Positions 36,121-48,571 of a DNA stretch of 64,000 nt are shown piece after piece. Made by a program: the position numbers and the translations under genes. A model generated the notes under the pieces. The model was not told where the DNA came from, did no database searches, and saw nothing but the letters and a program-made list of their open reading frames with translations. This DNA is from Aplidium turbinatum (Eukaryota; Chordata; Ascidiacea; Aplousobranchia; Polyclinidae), in NCBI GenBank assembly GCA_918807975.1, contig OU964931.1, forward strand, positions 14,456,251 through 14,520,250, written 5' to 3'. Numbering within the stretch: the stretch's first letter is position 1; each line of letters opens with the position of its first letter.

Positions 36121-38477
36121 GTTGAGTCACGAACCAATTTCTTGTTGTATAGTCTATATTTTAAACTAATTAAGAGCTCAAATAAATATGACGACCTAGA
36201 TTTCTGAATATTAAAGAACAAAAGTTAATAAACAACATTTCATAAAGTTAATTGCTGGATAAGTAAACGTGCCTGCTTAAGGAAAATTTCCCAGGAGAGC
36301 AATAGTGTATGTGATTGTTTTTAATTTTGTATGAACGTACGACACATAGTTTTTACAGACAATATAAACTCAAAAGGTACGTTTGAAGATAAGTCATAGA
36401 TCTAATAATGCAATGAAAAACCGTGGCTCTTCGGCCATGGTACATCAAAGGACTTGCATGAAGCAGACATTCAACAGAAGCTTAATTTGAGTCTGTTGAC
36501 TTTAGATCAGAAAACTTTGGTTTTGCATACCGAGATTGGGAGATTTTATTTTTTAGCTTGCTGTTATCACAATACCATATGTAATAAGCCTACCAAGGTA
36601 TTATTAAAAAAATTGTTATTATTAGCTACATTTAGGAATTAATTATTATTGAAGGTGGTTTTGCAATTCAAAGCGGCTATCTTTGGAAATTAAGCACAAT
36701 TCACTTACAAAAGTTGGAAATATTAGATTTTGGAAATCTTTTTTTACAAAAACATTATGTAAGTAGGAGCATGCAACCCACTGACAATTTCACAACGAAG
36801 CACCTGGGTGTCGCTATGCCTAATAAGAAAACATCATGTAGTTAGTACTGTGCACTTTCGTAACCGGCAGATTATCTTGCGCTATTAGCTACAATATTAA
36901 TATAAAACTTTCGATAGTTTTGCAGTTTTTGTATTGAAAACAATTGCATTGCAGGAATCTTTGTTCTTGGACGGAGAAAGCTTCTTTGGAAGCTAAATTT
37001 AGTCAATCTGGCAAGCTTGCACAGGATTTAAACCGCCAACGCAGGTCTGATACTCGAGATTGACAGCGTGAAGTTTCGTTGTTGAAATATTGTTGCCCTT
37101 GAAGTAAACCATTCATGCGAGTTCTGTATTGTTTGTCTTTGATGAAGAATGCCCCTTTTAAATATTTATTTTGGAGGCTGCATTGGTCACCAACTTAATT
37201 TCAGTTGAAGGAAAGCCAGTTGTGCATGGTCACCAAGATTATGTATAAGCCAAGAGCTTTGCTAGTGAACAAACGCTTTCTTCTTATGTTTTTTTTTCTT
37301 TATATTTTAGACTTCTTGCGTAATTTAATGTAAGCCTATATTGTTTATTAAATAATTTTTATTCCTGTTTTTGTCTTACATTGTTATGAAATCAACAAAA
37401 CGTACTAACATAGCCTACAGTCTGACACAAACTGTCACAGAAGCACTAAAAAAGATCGAAAAATCATTTTATAATTTTCCAAATTCAGATGTTTTTACGA
37501 AGTATTTCAAAAAAACTAATTATGAGTAGTACTTTTCAATTTCACTTTTTATCAAATACTAAAACCTTGAGTTTATTTTGAATATACCGTAACGTGAAGT
37601 ATTTCTTGGTTTTTGTCATCATTTGCTGTGATCACCTAGCCTACCGCTCTCCTCAGACCTACACAATGTAAATTTGTAACACAACGCATACATCATTGTC
37701 TAACAATAAATAGCTTTAATTGGATGACGAAAGCAGCTTGAAAATTAGCACTGAATAATCCTCTAATCTTTTTTAAATAGTAGCAGCAACGCAGAAAAAT
37801 GTCAAAAAGCTTGCTCAGTCTAATAGTTTTGATCTTCATGATGACGACTTGTTAGCCTACCATCAATCTTGCTAACCATATTCATTTAGATCTGCTCTTA
37901 GCCTTTTTTCCATTAAACCATACTGACATTGTTAGTAGGCATACTTATGTGTACACTTCTGCTCCCTATGTGTACTGGAGTAAGTGCCGGCGCAAGGTAC
38001 GCAAAGCTGGCACCCAAAAAGGAACACAACATATTACGAAAAAATGTATCCCATTAAATTATTAATCTCTTGCGCCACCTGGAGTCGAGTTTTAAATGCA
38101 TTATGTAGCTTGAAATTTTAATTTGCTTTATGTTGCTTGTTCCATGATACTAGCAGTAAGTAAATAGTTTTATTGTTTTATTAATAATTAGACAATTTTA
38201 CTGTTGCTTTATCTAGGTTGGAAACTAATTAAAACGTTAAAATGTGTAAAAGGTACAAGTTGAAGAACTCAAAGAATTGCACTCCTCATATCAATGTTTT
38301 TTGCTAATGTTTTTTTTTAAAACAGTTTTCAACCACCTTGCAGAAATAAAAAGATAAAGAATTCATACCCAAAAATAAACATAGGCCTATTTCCTATTTC
38401 TCCTTTGTTGGCTGTCAATGACAATTCAATTCATTACACAATATAAGACCGTATCTTTTAAATGCTCTTGTATTCAA
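36121..38477. other. Spacer between the receptor gene 5' end and the next minus-strand gene
   Basis: Should hold the receptor promoter and 5' UTR, but no convincing TATA box is seen near the ATG. Near 37030-37080 a stretch (GAGATTGACAGCGTGAAGTT) resembles the sequence at 17414-17436 and may be an old SINE fragment. The rest is AT-rich and unassigned. Confidence 0.4.
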
Positions 38478-41400
38478 TTATTTTCGCACAGTAATTGCTG
38501 GTTTGTAGAAACCAGTGAAAGTGTCGACTCCTTTGTGAACAAAGTCACGGTTGTTGATGAACTTGGCACTCGCGTGACCAGATTCTTCCGTCATTTCATT
38601 AATTTCAGTTTTAAGGACATATCGAAAGGCCGGTTCCATTACGGTTTTGAATGCCTGTATAAAAACGATGTCAAAATTATTATTGTTTCCCAACAACAGG
38701 CAATGACATTCAGATTTCCTAATCAGCAAAGAAAACATTTATACATATGATTAGGCTACTTTTTTTTAAGGTACCGGTAGCTTAAGTAAAACTTCAAAAA
38801 GCAAAGCATAGATGTCATTTATTTCCCTGTAGAAAAGCAATGAAAATGGAGCCAAACAGTTTGCACATGTCTGAATGCAGTGGCGTAGCCAAGGGGGGGG
38901 GGTTTGGGGGTTACAACCTCCCCCCTTTGGCACGCGTGTGACGTCACGATATTGAGAATGATGCTTTCAGTCTAAAAAAATTGCCTAATTTTAAACAAAT
39001 CTGCATTAAAAGAACGAGTTTTGCCAATACCAAACATTCAAACAGCTCAGCCAGGAATTAGCAACAAGAAAACATAGAGACTTAGGTTTATTTCCGAAAA
39101 ATGCCGAAGAAAACATGAACTTATCCTTTTGCTATGCCACCGGACAGCATCATTTTACAGGAATATTCATACCCACATTTTTATTGAAAATGCTTTCAGA
39201 ATGCACCAAATTTAATGCAATTTTTCAAAATTTTCTGGGAGGGGGCCCCCAGACCCCCCGCCGCTGGGTGTCGTCTTAGGCGAAGAATCCCCTCCTTTCA
39301 AAATTCCTGGCTACGCTACTGTCTGAATGTAATAATAGGCTACTTAGTCTACTGTATCTTAGATATCCTACTCAAAACCTAGCTGTCTCAGTTTTTATCT
39401 TGCGACAAGAAAACGTTTCTAACACCTTAATTGCACTTTAATTACGATTCTACAAAAATAATCTAGTTGCTATGCTTTTAAATGTAGGCAACTATAGGAG
39501 ATATTTGAAGCAAGCCAACCTTGTACAAATGAGTGTCTACCAGAACCTTGTCGTCAACATGGCCGTGAATGAAATTAGCTCCGGTCCATTCTTTCCAGTT
39601 TTCTTCCAATGCGTCGTTTGAAATGTCATCTAGCACTGAAATGTGGGTAAAATGTTTGTTTGCTTGTGAATCACGCAATCAAACTAAAATGTGCAACTAA
39701 TGTCAATAAATTTCATGAGATTACAATGCATTTTCCGATATAAGATAGCAAGTCTGGCGTTATATAATGTTTTAGACAAATTATAGTATTCAACCTCACG
39801 TTCGACAACCAGGTATCAAACAATCTTTACGTGCGTTAGCCTTTGTCGATAATGTCATATCTTGCTGCGCTACCGATTGGTTTGATAGACTCTAGCTGGA
39901 GAGCGAGGGCTTACACAATGCGTACAGCAGCCCTAGCACTTGTATAGTATGTACACTTGTTTAAAATTTTCGTGCTCATTGTCACTATCAGGGCCGGATT
40001 AAGACGAAACTGGGCCTGATGCTGCAGCGCAAAAACAGGCCTATTTTTTCTAGGCATTGGTACATATGCATTCGACACTCTGACTCCACCGTACACGCGT
40101 AATCAGACCGACCAAAGAGCCTTTATTGCTTTCGACGCAGTCAGCCAAATTTTAATGAACATGAACAATAATAACGACGTGTTTATCGTAAAAACTCGAG
40201 AGTAACATCAGGCTATGTAACACCAACACAATTCAATACCAATATTGCCTGAAAAGTGGAGTTAATGAAGAAAAGGCTAATCCAGATCAACTTAACGTTG
40301 GCATATTGTCAATGCTGCGCTAGTGCGGCTTACTTATACTACTGTTTTTCGAGCCTTAGCAAGCGCGAAATCTTCGATCATGTCAGTGCAGTCAAGGCTG
40401 CTCAGCACCTCATGTTCAATGCTCATAAGCGCCAGCATGTTTAGCCTTTCCTCCCTCATCGAGGACCGCAGCTCTCCTTTGACTATTCCCAGTTTTGAGA
40501 AGCTCCGCTCGCCGGAGGCATTAGACACTATCAAGCACAGATAGATGCGCAAAGCAATCTCGACGTTTGGAAATGTTTGAGAAAGGTTCAACGACGACAA
40601 AAGCTTGTACATGGTAAGCTCTGCTGACTCGTTCACACTCACCGATTTCTGGGTGCGCATAAATAATGAGTAATGAGTACATAATGAGTACATAATGAGT
40701 ACATAATGAGTACATAATGAGTACTAATCTTACTGCCTTAACCTAATCTATTCCTAAGGCTTAGCCTAACTCAGTGGTTCTCAACCGCCGGTCGGCGAAG
40801 TACCGTATCTTACTTTCTGCCAAGCTAATTTTAATCTGGAATCATAAGCATTGCAAAGTTGATACTTCCTGTAAAACTCATTTTACGCTTGGCCGATTCA
40901 CAGCAGTAGGCGAAAACTGGCATAGCCTATCTCTCCTTCGTTGATACAGCAGAACTGTTTAATAATAAAGGTTAACCTTCCGATGACCTAGATTTTGTGC
41001 CGTTTATGATTGTTTCGTCATAAACTGCGTCTAGCTTTCAAAAAGTTTTGTAATACAAGGTCATTCTTCACTTTTCAGATGCTGCAATAGCTTGTCCTGT
41101 TAAACTACAGAAGGATTAATATGGAATCAACGAACCAACAAGTGTATTTTAACAAGAAGGAAAAAACTAAGACTTCTGAAACAAATAATTCTCAAAATGG
41201 AAATGAACCAAGTATCAGTAGGTGCAAATGTAAACTACGAAAAGGGCATATGCAGATAAGTTGAGTGTCACAGAGGGAAGTAAGAAACGAAAAGGGGAAT
41301 TTGTCAGGCAATACAATAAAAATACTTGGAGCTTGGTTTTACAATAGTTCCGGGTAGTGAACAATCGTCACGGCCCTAATGTTTGGTGTGCTCCCAAATT

Positions 41401-42795
41401 CTGCCAAATGACGTTATGAAACCTTCTAAAGTTGTTCGTCACTTTCATTCAAAGCACAACAATCTTGAAGGCAAGCCACTTGAATATTTTGGACGAATAT
41501 TCTCTGCTATGAACGATTAAAAAAAGCAAATGAAAAGATGACGACTACCGAAAAATCCTTTCTTCATGAATCCTATCTAGTTTCTCTACGAATAGTTAAA
41601 ACCAAAAAAAGCATACACGATTGGGGAAGAGTTAATAAAGCCGTGCATCTTATCTGCGGCTGAAGTAATGAAGGGCCCTGAAACAGCTCGAAAAGTGTTA
41701 TAATTTTTCATCTTAAATAAGTAGTCTATGCCAAAATCTTGCTTTATCTTACGTGCCTAGGCGTAACACTGTGCCTAGGCGTGCGAAAGTCGGACTACAA
41801 ATTTCATAATAAGAATTATTTGTGGGTTAATTAAGCAAAGGAAAACTGTTCAGCGTCCGGAAAATTCACGTCTGTTTTCGTCTGGGCCTATTTCAGGAAT
41901 GGGCCTAATGCTGCAGCATCAATAGCATCCACCTTAATCCTGCACTGGTCACTACATCGACACTGCCAATAAGAGCACCTTGAGAACAATAATCGGTGCT
42001 TGCGTTTCACACTACCTGACGTTGTTCCTATTTTCCTAAACGTCTAAACCTCTGGCCCTGGGTTTCGTATGGAAGAAATTGCTTTGCTCCTCGGTTGACG
42101 ATATTTGGAGCCAAACAATCTTCTTTCCTCCAAGGTCTCTGTCGCTTCAATTGAACACCATTTGACTGACGGCGTGACAATAACCAACACACCAATGTTT
42201 GCCAGTCGTGGAGGTGCACCTTAGTTGTGTTTGCAAGTTGGGGTTATTTGTAGAAACTTGCTTCTGGAAAGTGAAATATTTTTATTCTGAGGGATGTAGT
42301 GCTGAAGAAGAAACCACATGCAACATTATCAAAGAATGCACCAATTACCAGTAATCAAATGAAACAGAAGGTCTGTGTGATGAGTGATGATGAGATCGAA
42401 AACTGGTCGCAATCTAACGGCTTTCTGAGTAGCCCAGTCCGTTAATACATCAGTAACCTGGAGTGGTATAAAGATAAACCTGCGGAAGCAGTAGGGCAAA
42501 CAACAAAGGAACCTATACTTTAATTTTGATATGATAATATTATATTAATTTGACATGAAAAAATAACATTTCAATCTTTGATTGCAGTGTTGTTAGACCT
42601 AACTTACGTGTTGTTAGGCTGTGTTGAATGAAGTAGGTGGGCGGCATGAAACGCATCAAATTTCGTGACATATTCACAGCCCTCTTTCCAGAAATTTTGA
42701 AACAAGTCGTCATCTTTTGGTTGTTTAAAAAAATCAAACAGAAAATAACGATTTGGCAAAGGAGAAAATATTTTTTGTTGATCACCGCTCATCAT
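38478..42795 (-). CDS. Unrecognised split gene, partly resolved
   Basis: Three exons are supported: 42608-42795 (starting ATG ATG AGC, ends in phase 2), 39520-39635 (enters in phase 1, ends in phase 0) and 38478-38654 (phase 0 to TAA). The phases show that one more exon of 3n+2 bases is missing between the first two. Translations include YFLFDFFKQPKDDDLFQNFW and FDAFHAAHLLHST, then LEENWKEWTGANFIHGHVDD, then FRYVLKTEINEMTEESGHAS, FVHKGVDTFTGFYKPAI and TVRK. There is no signal peptide or membrane segment. The first exon has the feel of an antibiotic-biosynthesis-monooxygenase-like (ABM, ferredoxin-fold) strand-helix, but this is weak and I assign no function. A hAT element fills the large intron. 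It lies on the same strand as, and upstream of, the receptor gene, 2.4 kb away. Confidence 0.55.
38878..39321. mobile_element. MITE of the CAGTGGCGTAGCC family
   Basis: The ends CAGTGGCGTAGCCAAGG and CCTGGCTACGCTACTG are flanked by an exact 8-bp duplication, TCTGAATG (38870-38877, 39322-39329). G/C homopolymers lie inside both ends. It has no coding capacity. It lies in the intron between the last two exons of the unrecognised gene. Relatives are at 31783-32069 and 57392-57889. Confidence 0.85.
40667..40726. repeat. 13-bp tandem repeat GAGTACATAATGA
   Basis: About five head-to-tail copies inside the hAT element, at the upstream edge of its transposase fragment. Confidence 0.85.
40772..41705 (+). 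mobile_element. ZBED5-type hAT N-terminal fragment nested in a hAT element
   Basis: CAGTGGTTCTCAACCGCCGG is a hAT terminal repeat. From the ATG at 41121, broken frames contain GFTIVPGSEQSSRP, then a decayed BED-finger region, LNILDEYS and SYLVSLRIVKTKKS, followed by an IGEE-type motif. This order is that of the N-terminal third of ZBED5-like transposases. Frames are interrupted by several stops, and the 3' end and catalytic part are lost. Confidence 0.65.
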
Positions 42796-42814
42796 GCCTT
42801 GTTGTCAATTGTCC

Positions 42815-43434
42815 GCTGTTGAACTTTAAACTTTCTCCTTCCTGTAGCCTAATTGGCTTACGTTTCTGCTATCTTCTGCAAAATTCATAAAAGCAAAAAC
42901 AACTTTAAACAATTCAACGGTCTAAAACAGACTTATCGATACATCGATTTTGGAAATAAGCTCGTGACAATGCAAAAAGAGCTGATAATCTTACATTGTC
43001 ACAGGAGATTTTCTTAACTTCTATCATTTTAAAATTGAAATCTTTCAATATTGGTTGGATTTTTGTACTGTAGCAATGTGAAAATAATTGTTTGTTTATC
43101 TGTGTCACGGTTTCTTTCTATCTCTTACCAGGAAAGAGACTTGGAAAGGTTCAATGACGTAGTTAAATGGGATATTACCGAAAGGCAGTCAATTAAATGT
43201 CGAATAGTTCTACTGGTGAAATAATAATGAAAATTCTTGCAGGACTTTAACGAACGGCTTCTCAAATAACTCTAATTTCGAAGAATTTATATCAGCACCA
43301 ATTTTCATCTACTTGTATTCAATTACTTTAAATCTCAATCATTAATAATCTCTCCACCTATTGCCAATCCACAACTCATAACACAACTCTCATAATCAAC
43401 TCATAATAATAATAATAGTGCAAATTACACCACT
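42815..43434 (-). promoter_or_regulatory. Likely 5' UTR and TATA-like promoter of the unrecognised gene
   Basis: On the minus strand a TATAAATA box lies at 43434-43441. A candidate 5' UTR exon follows, ending at a good donor CTG|GTAAGAGA (43129). A candidate acceptor AACAG at 42816 precedes the coding exon that holds the ATG at 42795. A small alternative exon reading MIEVKKISCDN (about 43006-43038) also has a good donor. This is inference from spacing and splice signals only. Confidence 0.35.
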
Positions 43435-43441
43435 ATTTATA
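43434..43441 (-). promoter_or_regulatory. TATA-like box
   Basis: TATAAATA on the minus strand, upstream of the unrecognised gene. In this AT-rich DNA a chance match is possible. Confidence 0.35.
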
Positions 43442-45203
43442 GTCAGGTTGTTTGGTCCAGTAACTTCGAGAAGGTTACGCAATGCTACATCATAACAAAC
43501 AACATCTGGCAATTGTGAAAAACAAAAGAACATTCCAGATTCGCACGTATGGTAAAATGTTTCAGAAACACGTCGCATAATAAAAAATTTGTAATCCGAG
43601 GTTACTACAAGTCAGTAACCAATAATAACATATCGCACAAGAATTCCACCATTAAAACAGCACGCTCGATCAAAATACAAAGCAACCCGTCGCGAGACCT
43701 TGCACCTTGATTGTGAGAATCTGACTGAAACCACGTAGTTTTGTGAACAAGTGTGCAAGTTAAGTTGCTGTTACTTTACTGGAAACAGCTTTACGTAATC
43801 CGCATCTAATCGCAGGTGCATCGTAATTATTCTTATACACCACTCGCTTTATTTAACAACTTAAATAATAAGGACCTTCTGATGATCCCAAACAAGGGTG
43901 AAACAGGCTGTAGAAGTTATTAGAGAATAGTAACTAAACTTGATTTTTCACAATGTAGATTTTAACGACCAATTCGTTAAAATCTACATTGTAAAGTAAG
44001 CAACGTTCATGCTGCTAAAAGCGAAACTCAATCAATTGCATAAATTTAATATATTGCTCATATTATATTGTGTATATTCTTAATTACGCAATGAAATTCA
44101 CCGGTAAAAAAAAAGGAAAAAAAATAATGAAATGATATTACAATAACTATAATAATTCAAAAAAACTAATAAAAACTTTTTTATTTCCATATCAGCCTAC
44201 AACAATGGGCATTCCCCGTAGGCAAGAACGTATTATGCATATTTTTTTTATTAAGAACAATTGAAAACCAGAGTTTATATGAGCTACTTCTTTCACATCG
44301 TTTATCATTTGAGTTTGTGCAAACATAACTTATTGTTCCAACATCAAATTTACATTAGATTCATTCAAAATAATTCGCAACTGTCAATCGGAGTTTGAAA
44401 CTAAAATTCATGAAGCATTCCAAATAAAGCAGCACAACCCCAGGCTCAACAAACAATTATTCGCTGGAGGGGCATCTTTTTTGTTGAATTTGTATTAGCT
44501 TATGTTTATTTTATGTTATGTTGTCCGCTCACTATCTCGTCTCATGACCACACTCCCGCATAATTATGACAGATTGCTACCACCTTTTGTGTTTGTTTGT
44601 CAGTTGTTGCTTGTACGCAGGTCAGTGCAGTTTTATTGAATTTCAGTCATTTATTATTAACATTTCACGAATAATTGTTTTGTTTAGATGAATTAAGATA
44701 TTTTCCTGAAGAGGGCAGAAAGTTTTGCCGAAAACATTTGAAATTATGTATCTATTTCATTTCTGTATTAATTTTGAATTATGCAATTCAATGTTATTAA
44801 GTTGTTATCGATTGTCTGTCTGTAACTTATTGAGTATTTTAATAATAGAAGTAGAACTACTGTATATCCTCGTGTAAACATTTTTCGCAAAAGAAAACGT
44901 TTTGATTAATCATTTATCTTAACTGATTTCACTGCCTTGCTGTTTTTATTTACTTATCTTTTTATCGTTTTTGTGTGTTTAATGTTGACCTATGACCATT
45001 TTTTGTCTGCAATAATATCATAATCATAATAATTAATTATAAATATTTGTCATTCTACTTTGTATAGTGTCGTTTTAATCATGATGTGCTGTGGCTTGTC
45101 CAAACTTTGTATTTTTTCAACCAAAAATTTTCTTTTAAAAAATTACAAAAAGTTTTAATTTGAGACCTTTAATAAAATTATTAGACCACTTGGAAGCAGC
45201 TGC
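43442..45203. other. Intergenic, AT-rich
   Basis: No gene is recognised. It contains the perfect hairpin at 43950-43992. The rest is low-complexity AT-rich DNA. Confidence 0.45.
43950..43992. repeat. Perfect 19-bp hairpin with 5-base loop
   Basis: ACAATGTAGATTTTAACGA (43950-43968) and its exact reverse complement (43974-43992) are separated by CCAAT. Confidence 0.85.
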
Positions 45204-46020
45204 CAGGGACGTGCAGTCAGGGGAGGCAGGTGAGGCAGTGCCTCACCTGCCAACATCTGGCAAAGCAAAATTTATATCAAAGATATGGTTATCACAGAAT
45301 AAATATTATTTGTTAAAAAGTAGTAAATATTGCACGATTTTAAGTGCTTTTATTTGTGTGAATTGCTGTAGTCGTGCCCCCCTTTCCCCCAAATTGTACG
45401 TTTCTACACTCAACTCAAACTGTGCTTTAATTTTTTCTGTTTCTGTGGCGATATTCATATCGAGCGTTCACGTGGTCAAAATCGTTGAAATACGCGAAGA
45501 GAGGCAACGCCAAGCTGTGCCTCACTTCAGATCAGAAAATTTCCATACACTGCATTATGCGTGCCTTTTTCTTTCGCAAAGTCGCCCAGAAATCATCATG
45601 AACGATTTAGCTACGATTTGAGGCTTGCCTCAAATGTGACGTCACAGCTATGAAACCTTTTTCGTCAAGCTGGAATGCCCGCATAGTATGTGGTATGTGA
45701 CTTCTTGCAGTGTAAAGGATTGTTTCTTATAAAATTTAACTAAAAAATGGAGGAAGATTTAGTATCAAATCTGAGAGATTTTTAAAAAATAAACTTTCAA
45801 TCCAAAGTTGAAGTCATAAATAAAGGAAGACCGGTTCTAAATTTATAAGGTTTGCATCAGACGACTGAAAAAAAAAAAATTACTTGCAACTTTCAAAGAG
45901 ATTGCTACTCAAAAAAGAAGTGGCTGTGTGGCTATGCTTTAAAAATTGCGTTTTCTGCTTTCCCTGTCTCTTTGTTTTCAATATCTAGTGATGATGTTAG
46001 GACTAAAGAAGGGTCTATAG

Positions 46021-48236
46021 CAGTGGTTCTCAACCGGGGGTCCGCGGACCCTAAGGGGTCCGTGAAGCGATTTCAGGGGGTCCGTGAAAGTTTCTGAGTT
46101 TTTAGCATGATTAATAAATTACGAAATTGAAAATTTGTTTGTGTTTTGTTTATGTATTAGAGAAGAGAGAGAAGTTCTTTTATTTGCATCAACAGCACAT
46201 GTGGAAAAAACAATACAAGATTACAATGTGAACTAGGTTGTTTTAATGTTTGCTGACGATGATGGGACTGGCAGAAGGACCGAACTGGTCATCAAGTCTG
46301 CCACACCCGTGTGGTGTCATAGCTTATTTGACATGACATATTAGCCTACAGTAATTCTCAAACTGCAAGTCGCAACGCATTGGTGCGTCGTTTGAAATTA
46401 CAAAGGACATACCGGTAGCACAAAGGTTTGGTTTCTTAACTAAAACATATCATATACCTACACTAAATGACTTAAACCCTTTTAAAAAAAGACTCTGTTG
46501 GCTATGTTTAAATTGATTCTTTTGAGACAACAGATTGTTGATCAATGATTAACTTAGACTGCTGACTAACGCAGCGTTTCTCAAAGTGGGCGAAATCGCC
46601 CCCCTGGGGGCGATTTTGAGAGCCAGGGGGGCGAAAAAAATCAAAGGGGCGATTGGGGGACAAAAACACTGTAAGGGGGCGAACTTATCAAACCACCAAT
46701 AACAGTCCAACGCGCTAACCATTTACTGCAAATAGATGATTCCACTTTGAACGACAATGTATCGCTGCTGGTTGGATATGTGCGTTTTGTTCATAATATG
46801 AGAACAAGAAGAAATGATTTTTACGCTCAGTCTTCTTACATATATTCGGGCATCAAGCATCTTTAATGCAGTGAAAAACTTCTACGAAGAGAAGGGATTC
46901 CACTGAAGAATATTCTACAATGCACAACTGATGGTGCTCCGGCAATGGTTGGAAAGCATCGAGGGTTCATTGCACTGATGAAAAGAGCAATTCCTGGACT
47001 TATTGCAATACATTGTGTAATTCACCGTCAGCATTTGGTTGCCCGTAAGCTCAGTCCTGAACTGCATGAATCACTGAATATTGTGATAAAATGCGTCAAC
47101 AACAAGATAAGTGCAGGTCAAAATGTCTTAACTCAGTTTCTCAATTTGAGCGAGAATGTTATTACAGAAGAACAACGGCAAAAATAGTGCTCACATTTAG
47201 ACATGCTTCATAAAGACATGAAACTCCGCTTTCCAGATCTCGTGGACCTCCATGTTCCAAACTGGGTGGTACAACCATTTTCTACCGAACCAACATACAT
47301 ACTGTAGAAGTGGAACTTCAAGAGCAGTTCATTGATATGCAAACAGATGAGTCAAGTGAAATTCAGAAATGATCGATACGATTTGTTTTGGTGCCAGGTT
47401 GCTGGAAAATATGAGGTTCTCTGGAAAGAAGCTAAAATGTGGATTTTGTTGTTTCCTACTTCATATTTGGTTGAAAAGGGGTTTTCGGCTGTGGCATTGA
47501 TGCTTTCAAAGCGAAGAAACGCTTGCTAGTTCATAAACGGGATAATCTTCGACTCTATCTTACGAAGATGTCGCCAAACATTTCAAAACTTTGTAAAAGT
47601 CGCCAAGCTCATCCATCCCATTGAACATTATCATGTATTCATGTTACTGTCAATTTCGATGATTAAATTCCTAAAACTAAATTTGTCTATCACTCTATTA
47701 TCAATGTTTATTTTACTTGACAGAATTATGGGGGCGAAATTTTATTTCAATAACGAAAAGGGGGCGATGCACTAAAAAAGTTTGAGAAACACTGGACTAA
47801 CGTTTGCATTTCCATCACCACTCACAGTTTTGCAGTGGCAATGATTATAACGAATTAATGTTGATCTAATGTCAATTTACAAATGAAAAAAGGGAAAAAT
47901 TCTCTTTAATGGTTGCAAGTATTCTATTAACTTTTGATAAAATTTATTGAAAAACATCAAATGAGCATATGGATTACTGATGTTTGATCCTGTGTGCCAA
48001 CAGATAGTTCATACTTATCATAACATAATTTCGTCAACCTCATCAATCATCAAGTGCGTTGCGAATCCAGAAAATCCTTCCAAGTGTGTTGCTTTGAAAC
48101 TTATGTAACATATGATTCCATAAGGAGACGCGATATATTAGCTTACCAAAATTTTAAATATAAATTTTTAGAGGTCCGCGACCTCTTCGAAGGTACCAAA
48201 AGGGGTCCACCAAGACTAAAAGGTTGAGAACCACTG
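46021..48236. mobile_element. Middle hAT element of the nest
   Basis: The ends CAGTGGTTCTCAACCGGGGG and AGGTTGAGAACCACTG are flanked by an exact 8-bp duplication, GTCTATAG (46013-46020, 48237-48244). The subterminal GGGGTCCGCGGACC and GGTCCGCGACC blocks mirror each other. Without the inner insertion it is about 1 kb and non-coding. Confidence 0.9.
46572..47794 (+). mobile_element. Inner hAT element with ZBED/SCAND3-type transposase fragments
   Basis: The ends CAGCGTTTCTCAAAGTGGG and GTTTGAGAAACACTG are flanked by an exact 8-bp duplication, GACTAACG (46564-46571, 47795-47802). Plus-strand frames encode CTTDGAPAMVGKHRGFIALM, HCVIHRQHLVARKLSPEL (the conserved Cys-His region of hAT transposases) and, at 47332-47529, YLVEKGFSAVALMLSKRRN (dimerisation block). 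The N-terminal zinc finger and much of the core are missing and the frames are broken. Confidence 0.9.
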
Positions 48237-48571
48237 GTCTATAGCTTACAACAAAGTCACAAATGTTTTAGTCCAAAAGGATAGACGCATGGATTTTTCT
48301 TTTTAATAAATGTGAAAGCATGCTGCTAATTTTTTTGATTAGTATGATACCATTTTTGTTGTTAAAAAGTTTTATTGTAAAAGTGACTTAAAAAAATTAG
48401 TGCCTCACCATTTAGGAACCTCACCGCACGTCACTGCAGCTGACTAGATGATCAAATGGTCTTTGGTTGCTCCTGGCTAATCAGATTGAATTGTTCAACA
48501 CTTAGCGTACTTAAGCGTTTTTCTATGTTTGTGAATTGGATGCTATTGTAATGCAAGCTTATTGTGTAGGC

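Larger units (their letters stand above)
39989..41947. mobile_element. hAT element with transposase fragment, carrying a second hAT fragment
   Basis: The ends CAGGGCCGGATTAAG and CTTAATCCTGCACTG are flanked by GTCACTAT/GTCACTAC (7 of 8 bases identical). Minus-strand 40334-40693 encodes FPNVEIALRIYLCLIVSN, GERSFSKLGIVKGELRS and ERLNMLALMSIEHEVLSSLD. This is the C-terminal dimerisation region of hAT transposases related to ZMYM1-type proteins. The rest of that transposase is missing. A second, ZBED5-type fragment starts at 40772. Confidence 0.82.
45204..48436. mobile_element. Outer element of a three-deep transposon nest
   Basis: CAGGGACGTGCAGTCAGG followed by GTGAGGCAGTGCCTCAC at the left is matched in inverse at the right by GTGCCTCACCATTTAGG and CCTCACCGCACGTCACTG. 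CAGCTG is repeated directly outside, offset by one base, so the duplication is imperfect or the border is off by a base. No transposase of its own is recognised. It contains the hAT at 46021-48236. Confidence 0.7.

Noticed and set aside
43396-43578. Open frame reading LPDVVCYDVALRNLLEV as an exon
   Set aside because: It overlaps the TATA-like box and has no fitting splice sites in that frame.
45160-45621. 153-codon open frame as a gene
   Set aside because: It crosses the left end of the outer transposon of the nest and has no recognised content.
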